Below, one piece after another: positions 47,640-60,353 of a stretch of 64,000 nt of DNA. The stretch comes from Combretum micranthum (lineage: Eukaryota; Streptophyta; Magnoliopsida; Myrtales; Combretaceae). Under the pieces are notes generated by a model, which ran no database searches, was not told the DNA's origin, and saw only the letters and a list, made by a program, of their open reading frames with translations. The translations under genes were made by a program, and so were the position numbers. The stretch is taken from the NCBI GenBank assembly GCA_024138025.1, contig JAMXBD010001376.1:248001-312000 (forward strand). Direction: 5' to 3'. Position 1 is the first letter of the stretch. Every line of letters starts with the position of its first letter.

Positions 47640-50310
47640 TGGGTTGAGTTGTTGTTTTAAATTAATTAAATATTTTAGAATGGTTAAATATTGAGGTCAT
47701 AAATTTTTAAGTGTATTAGAATATATGAAATATGATTAGAATAAGTTAGATTATACATGTAATTAGATCAATTTATAGCAGAAATTTTGTTACAAATAAA
47801 GCTCAAGACCACATTTAATTAACTAAAAATCAAGCTTCATTAATTAGCCAAATCCAAGTCAATTAAAGGACTTAATTAGGACAGCCACTAAAGTCAACAA
47901 AAGGGATAAATATCAAATTTTGAAGTGCAAAATTCGTCCAAAAATTTCATACCACCATTACACATACGAAAAAGCTTCAAAACCTATTTCTACTCTCTCA
48001 AAAGCTTTCCCATGTTTATATACAATTAAACCCTTCATTTTCTATAACTTAAACTCTCAAAGGTTTGCAACAAGATTATTAAACCAAGGCTCCAAGTCCA
48101 TATGGTAAGTGTATTCTTCTTGCCTTATGTGTATTTAAGTTAAGTTTTTTTTTTTTTTGTTAGAATAGGGTTTATGTATTAATTGGTGATAGAATGATTT
48201 TTGTGTATTGATGGTAGTTTGAGTAGAATTATATTGCTGGAGGAGTTGTAGTATATGTTTTATATGAAGTTGGGAGTGTAGGGATGATTGTGTTGGGATG
48301 GCTTTAGGGTTAAGTAGTGTAAGGGCGTGTGGAATTGAAGTGTGAATTTGTGTGATGTTGTAGTTAAATGATTGATGGATTGAAGATGAGTTAGTACTTG
48401 TTGAATGGTGGTAAGAACATATAACAAGTTTTGGGAAGCTTAGAATAAGTTTGGAGGATTTTTGAAATGAGTAAATTTTGTAAAGAAAACAGGGGAATTC
48501 TTAAAAATCGTGTGATTTTGTTCCAAGAGTCTACGCCGGCAATAGGCTACTGGCGTAGTGTCCTACGCTATCGACGTACATGGAAATGCTGCCGGTGTTG
48601 GGGGTATCCACGGGCGTGGACCAACCCTATGGAACTCTCGAAAATTTTTGGAAATTAGAGTTGCAGTCTACACCGGCTTATAGTTGCCAGCGTAGACTAA
48701 AGGCTGCCGGGGTATTTTTGAATGCTACCAGTGATGGTAAGCGTTGAGTTTTAGTGCATAGTGCACCAGTTCATTGCCGCCAGCGTTGAAGGCAGGCGTG
48801 TCCTCTGCAGTTTTTATTTTCAAAAACTTCCTCCAATATTTTCCAAAGCTTGATATATGATCAATTGAATATTTGTTGTATATTGTATGATATTATATGA
48901 TATTTAAATGCTATGTTATGATTTTGTAATAATTTATTTGAATTTCTTTGATTAGTTATGTTTGAAACTAGTTGATTAGTGCTTGAACTAAGTGAGAAAT
49001 TCAATATTTTCTTGTACAGTGATAGATCTTCACTTGGCTAACCCTATTAGTTCCCGAGCTATTTTAGGTACGTAGTAACTTGCTTGATTCATTGTTTAGG
49101 ACAGATATTCTTTAAAATTTCTTTAAATTAAGGAAATTAAATAATTACTTGTATGAGTATCTTTTATACAGTTGAATTTGGTTCGGAGAGTAATACCCTG
49201 CTCAGATTAAGGGCATAGTATATTTAAGCGCTTAGACCACCCTTGTCATTTTCAAATGACTTTCATAAGTGGTTCAATGGGTAATTGATAGGGTATGCGG
49301 TATCAGTATAACACTTGCTTATTCTTGAAAGGATATAAGATGATTTAATTCAATGTTTATGGGAACACTTGAATTAGGTGATATCATAGATTGAGTTAAG
49401 TAAAGTCGAGAGAAACGGCTGAGAACCCTAAATGAGATTACTTCTTCGTTTTGGATAAAATTATCTAGGAGATATGAGTATTCGAGCTATTTATATCAAC
49501 CCCCTGAGCATCATGATCGTTACTCAGGTTCCCCTAGAAATCCCTATTGTCTGGAGTTTGAATACTCCAGTGTTTTTAGGGCTAATTAAAGATTAACTAA
49601 TAATCTAATGATTGTTGCATTTGTATTTAGTTTAAGTATGTGTGGATCACTTCGCATTTGTATTCGTTACTTGTGTACTGAGCCTTTGGCTCATATTTTA
49701 ACTATTTCAGGTGACGAAAGATAAGTTTTATGCGAATATGGGTTATGGTACCGATTTTAAGGATTTCCTAGATGACTTGGAGGATTAGATATGACTATAG
49801 ACCTGGATGAAATTCCTAGCTTGTAATAGCCTAGTTATATAATCTTTTGGTGACGAAAGATAAGTTTTACGCGAATATGGGTTATGGTACTGATTTTAAG
49901 GATTTCCTAGATGACCTGGAGGATTAGATATGAATATGGACCAGGATGGAATTCCTAGCTTATAATAGCCTAGTTATAGAATCTTTTAATGTGTATATTA
50001 GATGATATAGGTTGAATTAGCTTTTGTAGCTTTCATATAAGGCTTGTAAAAAGCCTTTGTTTGTAATATCTAAACCTAGCTATATGTATATCTTGAACTT
50101 AATTCCCTTGTAATATATGATAAATATGATGTTGTGTTTTTATTAAAAGTTTTACAAAAATCAATAGTTTTCAAATTTAAGAGTTAGGTATTGAGAATTT
50201 AGGCAAATAATACTTCAAACACTTCTTCTAGGATAACATTACATATAATTCTACAGGTTATATGTGGTTAAGGAACTGTTATCATCTGTTTTTATTATGG
50301 GGGTGATAGC
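47640..50310 (+). mobile_element. solo LTR, gypsy-like, with GCCGGCGTAG motif block
   Basis: It has the layout of a gypsy LTR: a possible TATA region near 48015 ('tttatataca'), a motif block at 48530-48800, 'ctgagcctttggctcatat' and 'atttcaggtgacgaaag' at 49679-49720, and an end near 'gggggtgatagca' (50300). A 139-bp tandem duplication sits in its 3' third. The left border is a guess. No internal genes. Confidence 0.45.
49711..49988 (+). repeat. 139-bp tandem duplication in the LTR 3' third
   Basis: Units 49711-49849 and 49850-49988 both start GTGACGAAAGATAAGTTTTA and end in 'aatctttt', differing at only about ten positions. This is much closer than other repeats in the window, so the duplication is fairly recent. 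Confidence 0.85.
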
Positions 50311-51789
50311 AGGTCCTTTCACTTATAATAGATTGTGGATTATGTAATATTGTTTGTGTTATCCAACGTTTAATTTATTTCTTGGAGTTTCACAATTCTG
50401 AATCTAATAAAACTATATATGATTGTTATAGGTAATAATTCATTAGTAGAGATTTATTGGGCTTGCAATTTGAAATGCCTCAAATTTCTACCTATCTAAT
50501 TATTTTTTTCTTTTTTGGCCTTTTGCCTATCTAAGTTAGAAATGACTTAATTAACTAGTATAATAGGTAGTTAATTTTGAACTTGAGGTTTTAATTTAAT
50601 ATAGAATATAATTTAAATAGATTTATCTAATCAAATTAGTAAATAGATTAATTGAAATTTGAGATTTCAAATGCCTTTTAAATTTATCTATTTACTTTAA
50701 CTATCTAGCCCAAGAAATCAATTTGATTCATCATTTCTTCCAATTTTCAATTAGAACTTCATTTTCCTTTCAAATTAAAATCCATAAACCCTTAAACATA
50801 CTATTTAAATGTTTAATGGATTCCTAAACCCCTAAAATTTAGTTTAAATTTCAATTTATTAATCCCCACAAATTTTGAATTCATCTGCTTATTTAAAAAT
50901 ATCAGTTCTTATGTCCAAACCCAAAGTAAATATCAAGTCCTTACAAATTAAACTCCTACGCTAGACTTTTGATTCAACACATTAAATTTCGATTCTATAA
51001 ATTCTCATATTTCTTTTTAATTACTTTTTTTACTTGAGATAAGTATCTAAAAAGCTTAAATCAATACCCTTACCCTTAAATATGCTCAATTATTATCCTT
51101 TCCCTTCCTTTTTCATTTTCATTTTATGCCTCCCTTTCTTTCTCTTTTCCTTCTCTTTTCCTCTCTTCTCTTTCTCTTCTCTTTCTTTCTATGTTTTTCT
51201 TCTTCTTCTTCTTCAAAAACTCTAAAATCTCAATTTCAAAGAGATTATAGGAGAAGTTAAAGTTAGAAAACAAGATAGAAGATAGAGATCATACATGTAA
51301 TAGCTTCAGCAACTAATAAGATAGAAGATAGAGATCATACATGTAATGGCTTTAACAATTAAGAAGAAGTAGTAGTAATGAAGATTAAGTAGTCTAAGTT
51401 TGTCAAACATGTATGTTAGCTGTTTTCTTCATTTTTATTGTTGTGCATGCATGATAATAATGAATTAGTGTTAATTGGATATAGAACTTATGATACTATT
51501 GATAGATTAAAGATATATAAACATATGTGTTAAAACATGGATATATATATATATATATATATGCATGTGTAAATTAAGTGTTTAATGATATGTGAAGTAG
51601 AAAATACGTCTAAGAGTGTTAGAAATTATAGTTATAACTTGTATGTTTAGTTTGTGACATGAAATAATGTATGAAAAATTTCTAATAATAATATAAGTTA
51701 AGTCTTATAATTAAGTTTATAGGGCATTCACATATGCTAGCTTATAATCAATGTATGATAAAATGCGATGCATTAGATTTGGGGTTCAT
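50311..51789. other. intergenic DNA, no gene seen
   Basis: The stretch holds a pyrimidine tract (51090-51225, runs of CTTTCT and TTCTTC), a 46-bp tandem duplication, and an AT microsatellite at 51540-51563. The pyrimidine tract has the look of a plant 5' UTR, but no open frame follows it. Confidence 0.45.
51272..51363. repeat. 46-bp tandem duplication (two units)
   Basis: Units 51272-51317 and 51318-51363 share AAGATAGAAGATAGAGATCA and 'tacatgtaat', with four or five differences near their 3' ends. Confidence 0.8.
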
Positions 51790-51806
51790 AGGTCCTCATT
51801 TCACTT

Positions 51807-54800
51807 TTGCTGAGCAGAAGAGAAATTCATTCTCTTTCTCAATCAAGGCTAGATAGAATAGAGGCGAATTATGCTTCGTGTGGTTTAAGTCTAGAAGCAA
51901 CAATAAGGTATCTACAAAGATGGCCTTCAGATCATTCACAATTACTTCTTTCTACTTCAATTTGTTTTCTTCAGGCTGAAACACAAGATCATTTTAAATT
52001 TCAACAAATGTGGTTGCGAAGTAATGACTTTAAAAATATCATGTGCTCTACATGGCTTGAACTAGCAATTCTTCTATGGTTGTGGTCAAACTTTTTGCAA
52101 CAAAAGCTAAGCATTTTTTGAATAATTCATAAAAAGAAACAAGAAATTTTAAAGGAGCAAGTTAAAATTGAACAGATTCTTGCTATACATCCTAATGATA
52201 AGTTAATTAATAGAGATAAAGAGCTTAGAGAGCAATTAAATGAGTTACTAGATAAAGGGAGTAATTATGGAAAGTGAAATCAAGGGCTGATTGGCTTATA
52301 AGAGGTGAAAGAAACACTAAATATTATCATAGTTTAGTATTTAGTAAGAAGAAGGAAAGACAAAATCCTAGCCTTAAAAGATACAATAGGCAACTGGATA
52401 AATGATGCATCTAAATTAAAGGAGCATATTAGAGATTATTTTGTTCATTTATTTACCTCTTCTAAAGAATTAACAATTATTGTTAATTACATTCCAAAAA
52501 ATTTGACGAGAGGGTTGTCTATAGAAACTTCTAAATTGCTAATAAAATTTTCAAAATGAAATTATAGATGCTCTGCATACAATAGATTCATGGAAGTCCC
52601 CAAGGAAAGATGGTCTTCATGTATTGTTTTTTAATGAGTTTTTGCCTCGGGCGAGTCAATCAGTTCTTTCATTAATAAATTCAATTTTTCAATCTTGTGA
52701 AATTCCCTCTTTCTTAAATGTGACCTTGTTGACTATCATACCAAAGAAAATTGGGCTGAATTAAATTTCCTAATCCCAGTTAATCAACTTATGTAATGTT
52801 GTTTACAAGAGAGTAAACAAGTTTTATACTGGGTAGAAAATCATTAGATAACATCATTATGATGAGAGAAATTATGTATGCTTTCCATACAAAAAGAAAA
52901 GGGTTTCTTCTGGTTGGATGGATTTCAAATTGATCTTCATAAAAATTTTGATAGTCTAAAGTGGGACTTATTTATTGAGTTCTTAATAGTATGAATTTGC
53001 TGACTTGATGGATCAAATTGATCATGAGTTGTGTTTCTTCAACCTCCATTGAGATAATAAGAAAGGCACCTTGTTACAATCTTTTTGTCTAATAAAGGGT
53101 GTTTAGTAAGGTAATCCTTTATCCTTACCTACTTACTTTATCCATTTAAATATTGAGTAGAAAAATCATGTTTGAAGTAGATGCTAATCAATGCCAACCT
53201 ATTAAACTTCTAGGATAGAGTTTATGTTTTTGCATCTTCTCTTTACTCATGATCTTATTCTGTTATGCGAAGCAAACATGGAAGCAACTTCAACTATGCA
53301 AAATCCTTTAAATCTCTTTACTTCTTAACCTGGCCTATCAGCAAATTCTGAGAAGTCAATGGTCCTCTTTTCATCAAATGTATAGTAATTTGTGGAATTA
53401 GATATCAAGCTTCTAAAAATGAAAGTAGTTGCTCCTTTTGATAGATACTTAGATTTTCCTTTAGCTGAAGGGTTAAATCCAAAGAGTAAATATTTTGATT
53501 TTTTGTTAGATTAGAGACATAAGAAGCTAGGTGTATGGCAAGAAGAACATTTTTGTTCCAATCTATTCTTAATTTGGTGCCAACTTATTACATGCAAGCT
53601 TGCACTTTACCCAAAAAAAAAAAAAAAACTATTACTTCAATTGAAATGATTGCAACTTCTTTTTTTTTTTTCTAGTCAAGTAATTCATCCTCTCCTTTGG
53701 CACATCAAATTAAATGGTCAAAAATTGCAAAGCTTAAAGATGTAGGAGGGCTGGATATCCACAATTTGGCTTTAGGGAATCAAGCATGTGCTTTTAAAAG
53801 AGCTCATGAATTTCGTATGGGTTCAACTATATGGAGTAAAGTGTATGAACTACATTGAGTAAGTGTATCATTCACCTTTTTGGAAAGAAATTGCACTAGA
53901 TTTGAATTATATTAGGGAGAAAAAAATAATGCTACTTGGCAATGGGAAAAATATAAATTTTTGGTTTGATATTTGGAAAGGCCATGTTCCTATTTGAAAT
54001 CCAATTCATGGTCCCATTCATTACTTTGTTATGAATCTTTTTAGTAGGAGAACGTTATGTAGATGAATTTACTTTTGGCGAAAACAAACTTGGATTTCAA
54101 ATTCCAAACTTTATGCTACAACATTTTGGTTCTTATGCTTTAATAAATAATATGGATGATCAATCTTTATTTCATAATAGTATAAGAACTGTCCCTGGCC
54201 TTTCTAACTTATATAAAGCAATTCAATTGAAAAATGTTTGTGCTAAGGATGCAATACACTCTTCTTTGAAATAGTTATGGTCTTCTTATCATAGTCCTTA
54301 ATGTAAGTCTTTTATTTAGAGAATTTTGAATCATGCATTACTAATAGAAAGTCAATTAAACAAAATGTTTAATTCAAATTATAATTTTCTAAACTGCTCT
54401 TTGCAAGAGGAAGATGCATTACATGCCTTGAAGGATTGCCTTGAGTTAAGAAACATATGGGAAAATTTGGCATGGAAAGTACTGTTATTGAAGGCTCTCA
54501 CTTGAATATATTTGATTAGATGAGACTAGATGCTACTTTCAAAAAATCTGATATGAGAAATAGGACAGTTCCACATTCTATTTTATTTAGGTTTGCTGTT
54601 TTGGATAATTTGGAGTTATAGAATTAGTATTGTCATGCAAAATCATCATGCTTCAGCACCTTGCATTGGCATATTCAGACTTTAGGAAGTGAGTACTGGG
54701 CTTATTGTAAAGATAGGAACATATAATCTTCCTCATCTATTTATATTCTTAAATGATCTCTACCTAAAATGGATTACATTAAATTAAACACAGATGCTTT

Positions 54801-55020
54801 AGTTTCAGCCATAGGGGTGGCTACTATAGTAGCTATTTTTAGAGATAATTTGGGGTAGCAGATAGTAGAATTTTCTTGGAAGCTTAGCCATATTATGTTC
54901 TTTAGTAGAATTATGGGCAATAGCCAAGCTTATATCTTATGATTTTATGGAACTTAATTCAATTTTAAGTAGTGCTATTAGGCTTTTTTGGATTGTTGGA
55001 TTTTTATCTATATTAGATCT
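51807..55020 (+). mobile_element. L1-type LINE (non-LTR retrotransposon), 5'-truncated and decayed
   Basis: Only the ORF2 part remains. The C-terminal end of the AP endonuclease is seen (RLDRIEANYASC, WPSDHSQLLL, FKFQQMWL; 51850-52020). The reverse transcriptase begins near 52555 (IIDALHTIDSWKSPRKDGLH, then TIIPKKIG, LINLCNVVYKRVNKF, KIDLHKNFDSLKWD). GNPLSLPTYF follows, then the catalytic box decayed to FTHDLILLCEAN near 53250. A zf-RVT-like region is at 54310-54475 (NHALLIESQLNK, DALHALKDCLELRNIW). An RNase H start lies near 54785 (NTDALVSAIGVATIVAIFRDNLG). Many stops and frameshifts interrupt it. 5' truncation is usual for LINEs. A poly(A) tail is not evident. Confidence 0.85.
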
Positions 55021-55060
55021 GTTTTGGTAAGTTATCGATCTCATATCAATATCAATTCCA

Positions 55061-55923
55061 TAACAGTCTCGCCCTCACTACGCATGGCATGATAGTTATA
55101 CCACACATATCACCTTTAAGTGCTCTGTGTAAGGCATTCCATTACTGAATGAGTTTCTAATTAAGTTTTAATTTAAGAAATTGATATTAATTTTTATAAA
55201 ATTTTTGGTAGAGTGTTGTCTATTTATCCATGATTCAGGTTTGTCAAAACCTATAAGATTTAACCTATTTAGAAAATGCATATAAGATAATAATCATTTA
55301 TAAACAATGCCTATAGGGCCAATCAAAAGAATACAACTCAAAAACAAAACTTTTGGATTTAAAGGTCCATATCAATTCAAATGAAAGTATTTGTTAGTTA
55401 TTTGGTTACAATTATCCAAGTTTATAACGAAATATGATTACAATAAAACTCTTTCATGAAAACTAATGAAACCTACATCTTGTACGTCACCATCTATTCG
55501 GGTCATCTCACATATCTCTAATTCCTTATTGAATCACAAGTTTAAAATTTCCCTGCCAACTACCCGCTGAGCCCAATAGTGCATCCATAAGGGCCTAAGT
55601 GCCTAAACTACCACATCATCTTGAAGTTGCAATCAGGCTTGCAACCTAGTCTTGGGGTTACTACTCCTAGAGTAAGTGGCCAAGTAGCAATCAATACTCA
55701 ATTAAGTTAAGTTCACATTCTTAATCTAGTTATTAAAACTATCGTAGCAAGCAACACGCAATTACTACGTACCTGTCATTTGGTTTGAGCTTTCAAATCC
55801 CTTTTTGAAGCTCGATGTCTAATAACTACTCATAATTGAAATTGGGAGTTAGTTCAATATAAATTACCTTTTATTTCCTTTATGTTATTTATTATTTTTA
55901 GGCCACTTTATTTTAACAATATC
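55061..55923 (-). mobile_element. reverse-oriented gypsy-like LTR fragment
   Basis: On the minus strand it carries the gypsy LTR 3' pattern: 'ggtacgtagtaattgc', 'aggagtagtaacccc', 'ttgggctcagcgggtag', and an end near 'gagggcgagactgtta'. It resembles the reverse LTR at 14.9-17.0 kb in layout ('ggttactactcct' in both). It is cut short where LTR C begins, so C may have inserted into it. Confidence 0.45.
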
Positions 55924-56623
55924 TATAAATCCCCAAAATTTTTGGATTCGAATTATAGTTTAAACCCTAATCGGAAGTCAACCGGATTTTCCAGAGTCAA
56001 CAAAACCCTAGTTTACCGTAACCGCCTAAGTCCGGCATTGCCGTTTTCTCTATCCCTAGAAAATGAAGTGGGAATAATTAGCTAGAATAGTTCAGAATAA
56101 CTATAGGATATATAAAAATATCAGTTTTACAAAATTCGAGTGTCCTTTGAACCCGATCGGACATAGTTCTTGAAAAAAATGTCTCGGGACTCGGAATAGT
56201 AAAAATATTCTGAATATACCGTTAGACTCGTAAAAATATAAGATTTCCAAAAATATCAATTTCATAATTTTTCGGTAGCTAAAAATATCAGATATCGCAT
56301 TTATACGCGTATTTTCTTACTACCGGCATTTAATTATCATGTCTACTTTTACATTACACTATTTTCTACTATTCTACACTATTCATCTATCTCTACTTTT
56401 TCTTACAACCTACTCTTACAACCCATACACCTATTTCTTACACATTTTCATTTCCAATACAATTTCACATATTTCATTTCTTACTTTTAATTAACAAATA
56501 ACAAAAAAATAATTTTCTCTCTCCCTCACCCCTCTCTTTTGCGCCGGCCACCCCTTTTATTGTGCCCAATTTGTTTTATTTTTTACGTTATTTAATTGAT
56601 ACAAATTATCTCCCACATTTTCC

Positions 56624-56631
56624 TATAAATA
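56624..56631 (+). promoter_or_regulatory. TATA box of LTR C
   Basis: TATAAATA is followed by CCCCCTCATAC and a pyrimidine-rich stretch. It is the likely promoter of the gypsy genomic RNA. Confidence 0.55.
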
Positions 56632-57012
56632 CCCCCTCATACTTTCACTTCTTTCACACTTCTTCATTTCTAAAGTTACTCTCTCGAAATCTCTCAAGAA
56701 CTCTCTTCCAAGATGCTCTCTTTAGTTCATCTCTTTTAGGTAAAGATTCTTCAAGAAATTCCTATGTTCATCTACTCAGTATGAACTTAATGTATGTTTT
56801 TCAAAACCATGAAGGTTAAGAAAGCAACAATAGGTTCATACTTTGTTTTTGTTCATAATATCAATTCCTTTATGTTCCTTTATGTTTCTTTATATTTCTT
56901 TATGTTCATATCTAAATATTCATAGCTATGTATATAATATTTAGAGCATATAAGCTCATTGTCTTGCAATTTATTTACTTTATTGCAATTTATTTAATTT
57001 CAAGTTATTCTT

Positions 57013-57131
57013 AAGACTAGTCTTTCTAGTCTTAGACTTGTCCTCATCAAGTCAAAACATTTTCTTTTCTTTTCTTTTCTTTTCGGGACTAGTCTTTTCT
57101 TAGTCTCGGGGTACCTTGATGAAGCTAAGGT
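57013..57131 (+). promoter_or_regulatory. hairpin cluster with TTTTC tract in the LTR C leader
   Basis: AAGACTAG (57013-57020) pairs with CTAGTCTT (57026-57033). GACTTG (57035-57040) pairs with CAAGTC (57048-57053). A TTTTC run fills 57061-57084. GACTA (57087-57091) pairs with TAGTC (57101-57105). ACCTT (57113-57117) pairs with AAGGT (57127-57131). The cluster lies about 390 bases after the TATA box, so it is within the transcript. Confidence 0.6.
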
Positions 57132-58490
57132 CCCAATACTTGATTTACTTTCTCATTTTCTTAATCTTTCAAGTTATTATGTTCCTTTATATTTCTATAG
57201 TTTATGGTTCATATTCATGCATGAACATAATGTTTTTGTCTCAACAAAAATAAATGAGGAAAGTGTTTTCTTAAACTAAAGGTTCTTTTTAAAATAAATG
57301 TAGAAAATAGATTTCTTAAAAACTCATGAACATGCTTAGAAATGATTTTTCTTAATTAGAAAAAAGGTTTTATAAAAACTTATTTTTCATCAAGTATTGG
57401 AAATTCTTTTGGAAACATTACAAGAAACAAAAAAAAAATCATTTTATTACTTTTAAAAGTTGTTGGAATCTAAGTTTAGAAATTAAAACCACTCCTTAGG
57501 AATTTAAAATAATTATAAGAGATTAAATTTAGAAAAAAAAAAAGGAATATTCATCTCAAATAACTCAAGACCTTTTAAAAAGTAAAATGAATATTCCAAC
57601 AAAAATCTCAAGGTTCAAATCTTTTAAAAACTTTACTTTTTCATAAGTTGAGACAACTTCATTTACTTCATACATTTGTTATGAGTCATTACATATATGT
57701 ATATACCTTTCAAAAATTTTACAAAATACTTGGAATATTCATCTTTTCAAATGAGCTTTATTTACAAGAAGGAAAACAAGTTTTTTTGCAAATTCGTGGC
57801 AAACCTGGTCACTGCTTTATCGGGATGGAAACGACTTAATTTTATGAAAATAAGCTTAGAAATGCATAGATCTTTTCTAGTAGGTAGAAAATGGTATATT
57901 ATATGAGAAATTTCGAGTTAAAATGAGCAAGTTACAGCCATTTTAAGTTGGAATTTCCTCTTATACGATTTTACCGCGATTTTAAGAAAAGTTTAGAATC
58001 TTCAAGAAGAGAATCTTCATGAAATACTCATTTTCGGTATTCTTCTTGATTAGATAATCTCGAGGAGGATTGTTCGTATCCCGAAGATTACTATGATTAG
58101 TGGAAATCCCGAACGACTCATCCATTTCAAAAAACGGGTCATCATGGCTGAGTGAGTTTATTTCCCATTATTTTTCATACTTATGATTGTGCTTGTAAAA
58201 TTAGTTTCACTAGAATTTAGGCAAAAATCAAATGGAAGTTGTATGATAACATGTTGAAAGAATATTAAGTATATCGAAACTTGATTTGTTTGTAATAAAG
58301 TTGATTGTACATTACTATCTTGAAGTGTTTGAAATTGGTTGCTCACTTGAAAGAAGATAAATATAACTACTAGACTTTAAATTAAGAAATTATGCATACA
58401 CTTCATATGTGAGTCACATTTCATTCGCTACTATACAATTGGTGGGACAAGTGTATAATAGTGGTGGTAGACATAACTAGTATATCATGT

Positions 58491-58606
58491 AAGTGGCAAG
58501 TAGGAGCCAGTAAGAACTACGTAAATTGGTGGCTGATAGGAGCCTGTAATAACTACAAGTTTTTTTATGGCGTATAGGAGCTGGTAAGATCTATAAAAGT
58601 GTTTTA
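58491..58606 (+). repeat. degenerate minisatellite in LTR C (three units)
   Basis: Units of about 38-40 bases share 'taggagc(c/t)(a/t)gtaa' and 'acta' or 'tcta'. Two related units lie at 26095-26176 in LTR B. LTR A has a differently worded but similarly placed set. Confidence 0.55.
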
Positions 58607-59247
58607 ATAGTTGTGGCTGTAATTGGCCTGAATACCCAACCCCGAATGAAGAGCGTGATTCATTCAACATATGATTCCCGAAAAGTCATATATCTTGTAT
58701 GCTCACGTGGTTGTTGCATTCCATATGTTTGAATAATAAACTTGGTTGATAATTTATTTTGGGTATGAATTTTTGGTATTTTCTCACTGAGCCCATAAGC
58801 TTAAACCCCTATAGATATTTGTATTCTCAGGAACACCTATTTTTGTACCTGAGGCCTCCCTGTATCCGTGTAAGTTTTATATATTGAAGCTTTTGGAGGA
58901 AATCTGCTTGAAGATGTAGATTAGAATTCCTTTGAAATCTTTAATGTAGTATTTTGGATGTTGTAAAGACTATCACGATCCTTGGGATTAGCGGGGGTAT
59001 GCCCCTAAGAAACATGTAATAGACCTTTGGTTATTAATGTTATAATATATTTTATTTCTGGATTCTTGTATGTTCATCTTTACTTGCTTGAACTATGCTT
59101 CCCAAAAGCGTTTCCTATTACCGTGCTAGATGCCTTACATATAATACTAAGGCTTTCGCATGACTAAGGTAGTCATTCTTAAGCCTTGATATTATATGTG
59201 GCGGACTGCCAAGTTTAGGGTACCCTTCGGGGCGTGATAGTTTAAGT

Positions 59248-59259
59248 TGTTATCAGAGC
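59248..59259 (+). other. primer binding site of the gypsy element
   Basis: TGTTATCAGAGC differs from the plant initiator tRNA-Met PBS TGGTATCAGAGC at one base. It lies eight bases after the LTR end. Confidence 0.75.
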
Positions 59260-60353
59260 AACAAGTTTATAGGAATAAAGGTATTAGAAATAAATCTAGA
59301 ATAGAGAAAGATAGATATGTTTATGGAGAAAGGACTTAGATAAGATTAGATAAGTCTAGAATTTCTCAAAAAGGGAAATTAATGACCTCCCTTATCTTTT
59401 ATAGCTTACTCTTGGATAAGTTAGAATTAAGGCCAATGCTTGAACTTAAGAAGTGATGAAACCTTTGTGGACTACCAGTTAAAAGTAAGAAGCCTATGTA
59501 AGGAGCTTGCCCTATTAGAATGATGTAGAAGTTTCTTACGGTATGGAACGACTCACGTGCCATTACAACCACACCCCTATGCTCCAAGAAGCTACGTTCA
59601 TTTTCCGAAACGATAGACGTCCAGTTTTCCCGATTTTCGAACTTGGAATTCCATAGGCCGGTTATATATCTATGCCTACGATGAGCCAGCAGATCATGAA
59701 CGGGATGAGGATATTTCCAACCAACATAAAGCTAGTCAAGATTTCAAATGGCCTGATGAGAACATCCCGAATCAAAGACGATCTCACATAAGAGACCTGA
59801 CCAAGAATGAAGTGATGGAAGTATCTGATGAAGAGCGTGCGTCACAGACGGAGTTTGATCAACGGGAGCCAAGTACGTCTAGGAATCGACCCTCCCGCAA
59901 AGGAAAAGGAATGATGGTCCGAAGCTACTTGAAGCTGTTCGTAACTAAGAGGCCAAGGACGACTTCTTGTTCCAACCATCGTAATGCAACTCCCTCACCA
60001 TGAAGAAAGATCAAAGAAGAAGGATCCACATGAGTAATCCCATGTGTCCAGATCGACTTAGGATATAGGATCGATCAGTAGTTTAACTTATGTTTTCGAA
60101 AAAGTGTTTAATATTTGTTGTATTTTGAATTTCTTATGTAAACCTTGATTTCTTTATGTATAGGATTTCATTCCTTCTATGCTTTTTAATTAAATATTTT
60201 GGTTTAAACAAATTTCATCTCTTGATTTAGTTGCTTAAACTTTTTTGTATGATATTTCTTTACATGTTTATTTCTTAAAAGCTCCGCAATTTCCGTAACT
60301 TATATGTAAAAGACTTAATAATCTAGTATTTACGTAAACGATTAAAACAGCCG
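59260..60353 (+). other. untranslated leader of the gypsy element
   Basis: No conserved gene lies here. A short open frame at 59812-60003 (rich in charged residues and Ser) is probably incidental. Such leaders between PBS and gag are normal in long gypsy elements. Confidence 0.5.

Larger units (their letters stand above)
55924..59239 (+). repeat. 5' LTR ('C') of the Ty3/gypsy element
   Basis: It probably starts near TATAAATCCCCAAAATTTTT and ends GGGTACCCTTCGGGGCGTGATA just before the primer binding site. It is homologous throughout to LTR B. It contains a telobox AAACCCTAA (55962-55970), a TATA box, a hairpin and TTTTC cluster (57013-57131) and three degenerate units at 58491-58606. Length about 3.3 kb. 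The exact 5' border is uncertain. Confidence 0.75.

Noticed and set aside
51090..51363. Pyrimidine tract plus tandem repeat as a gene 5' UTR
   Set aside because: No open frame with a recognisable product follows; the next coding signal is the LINE at 51.8 kb.
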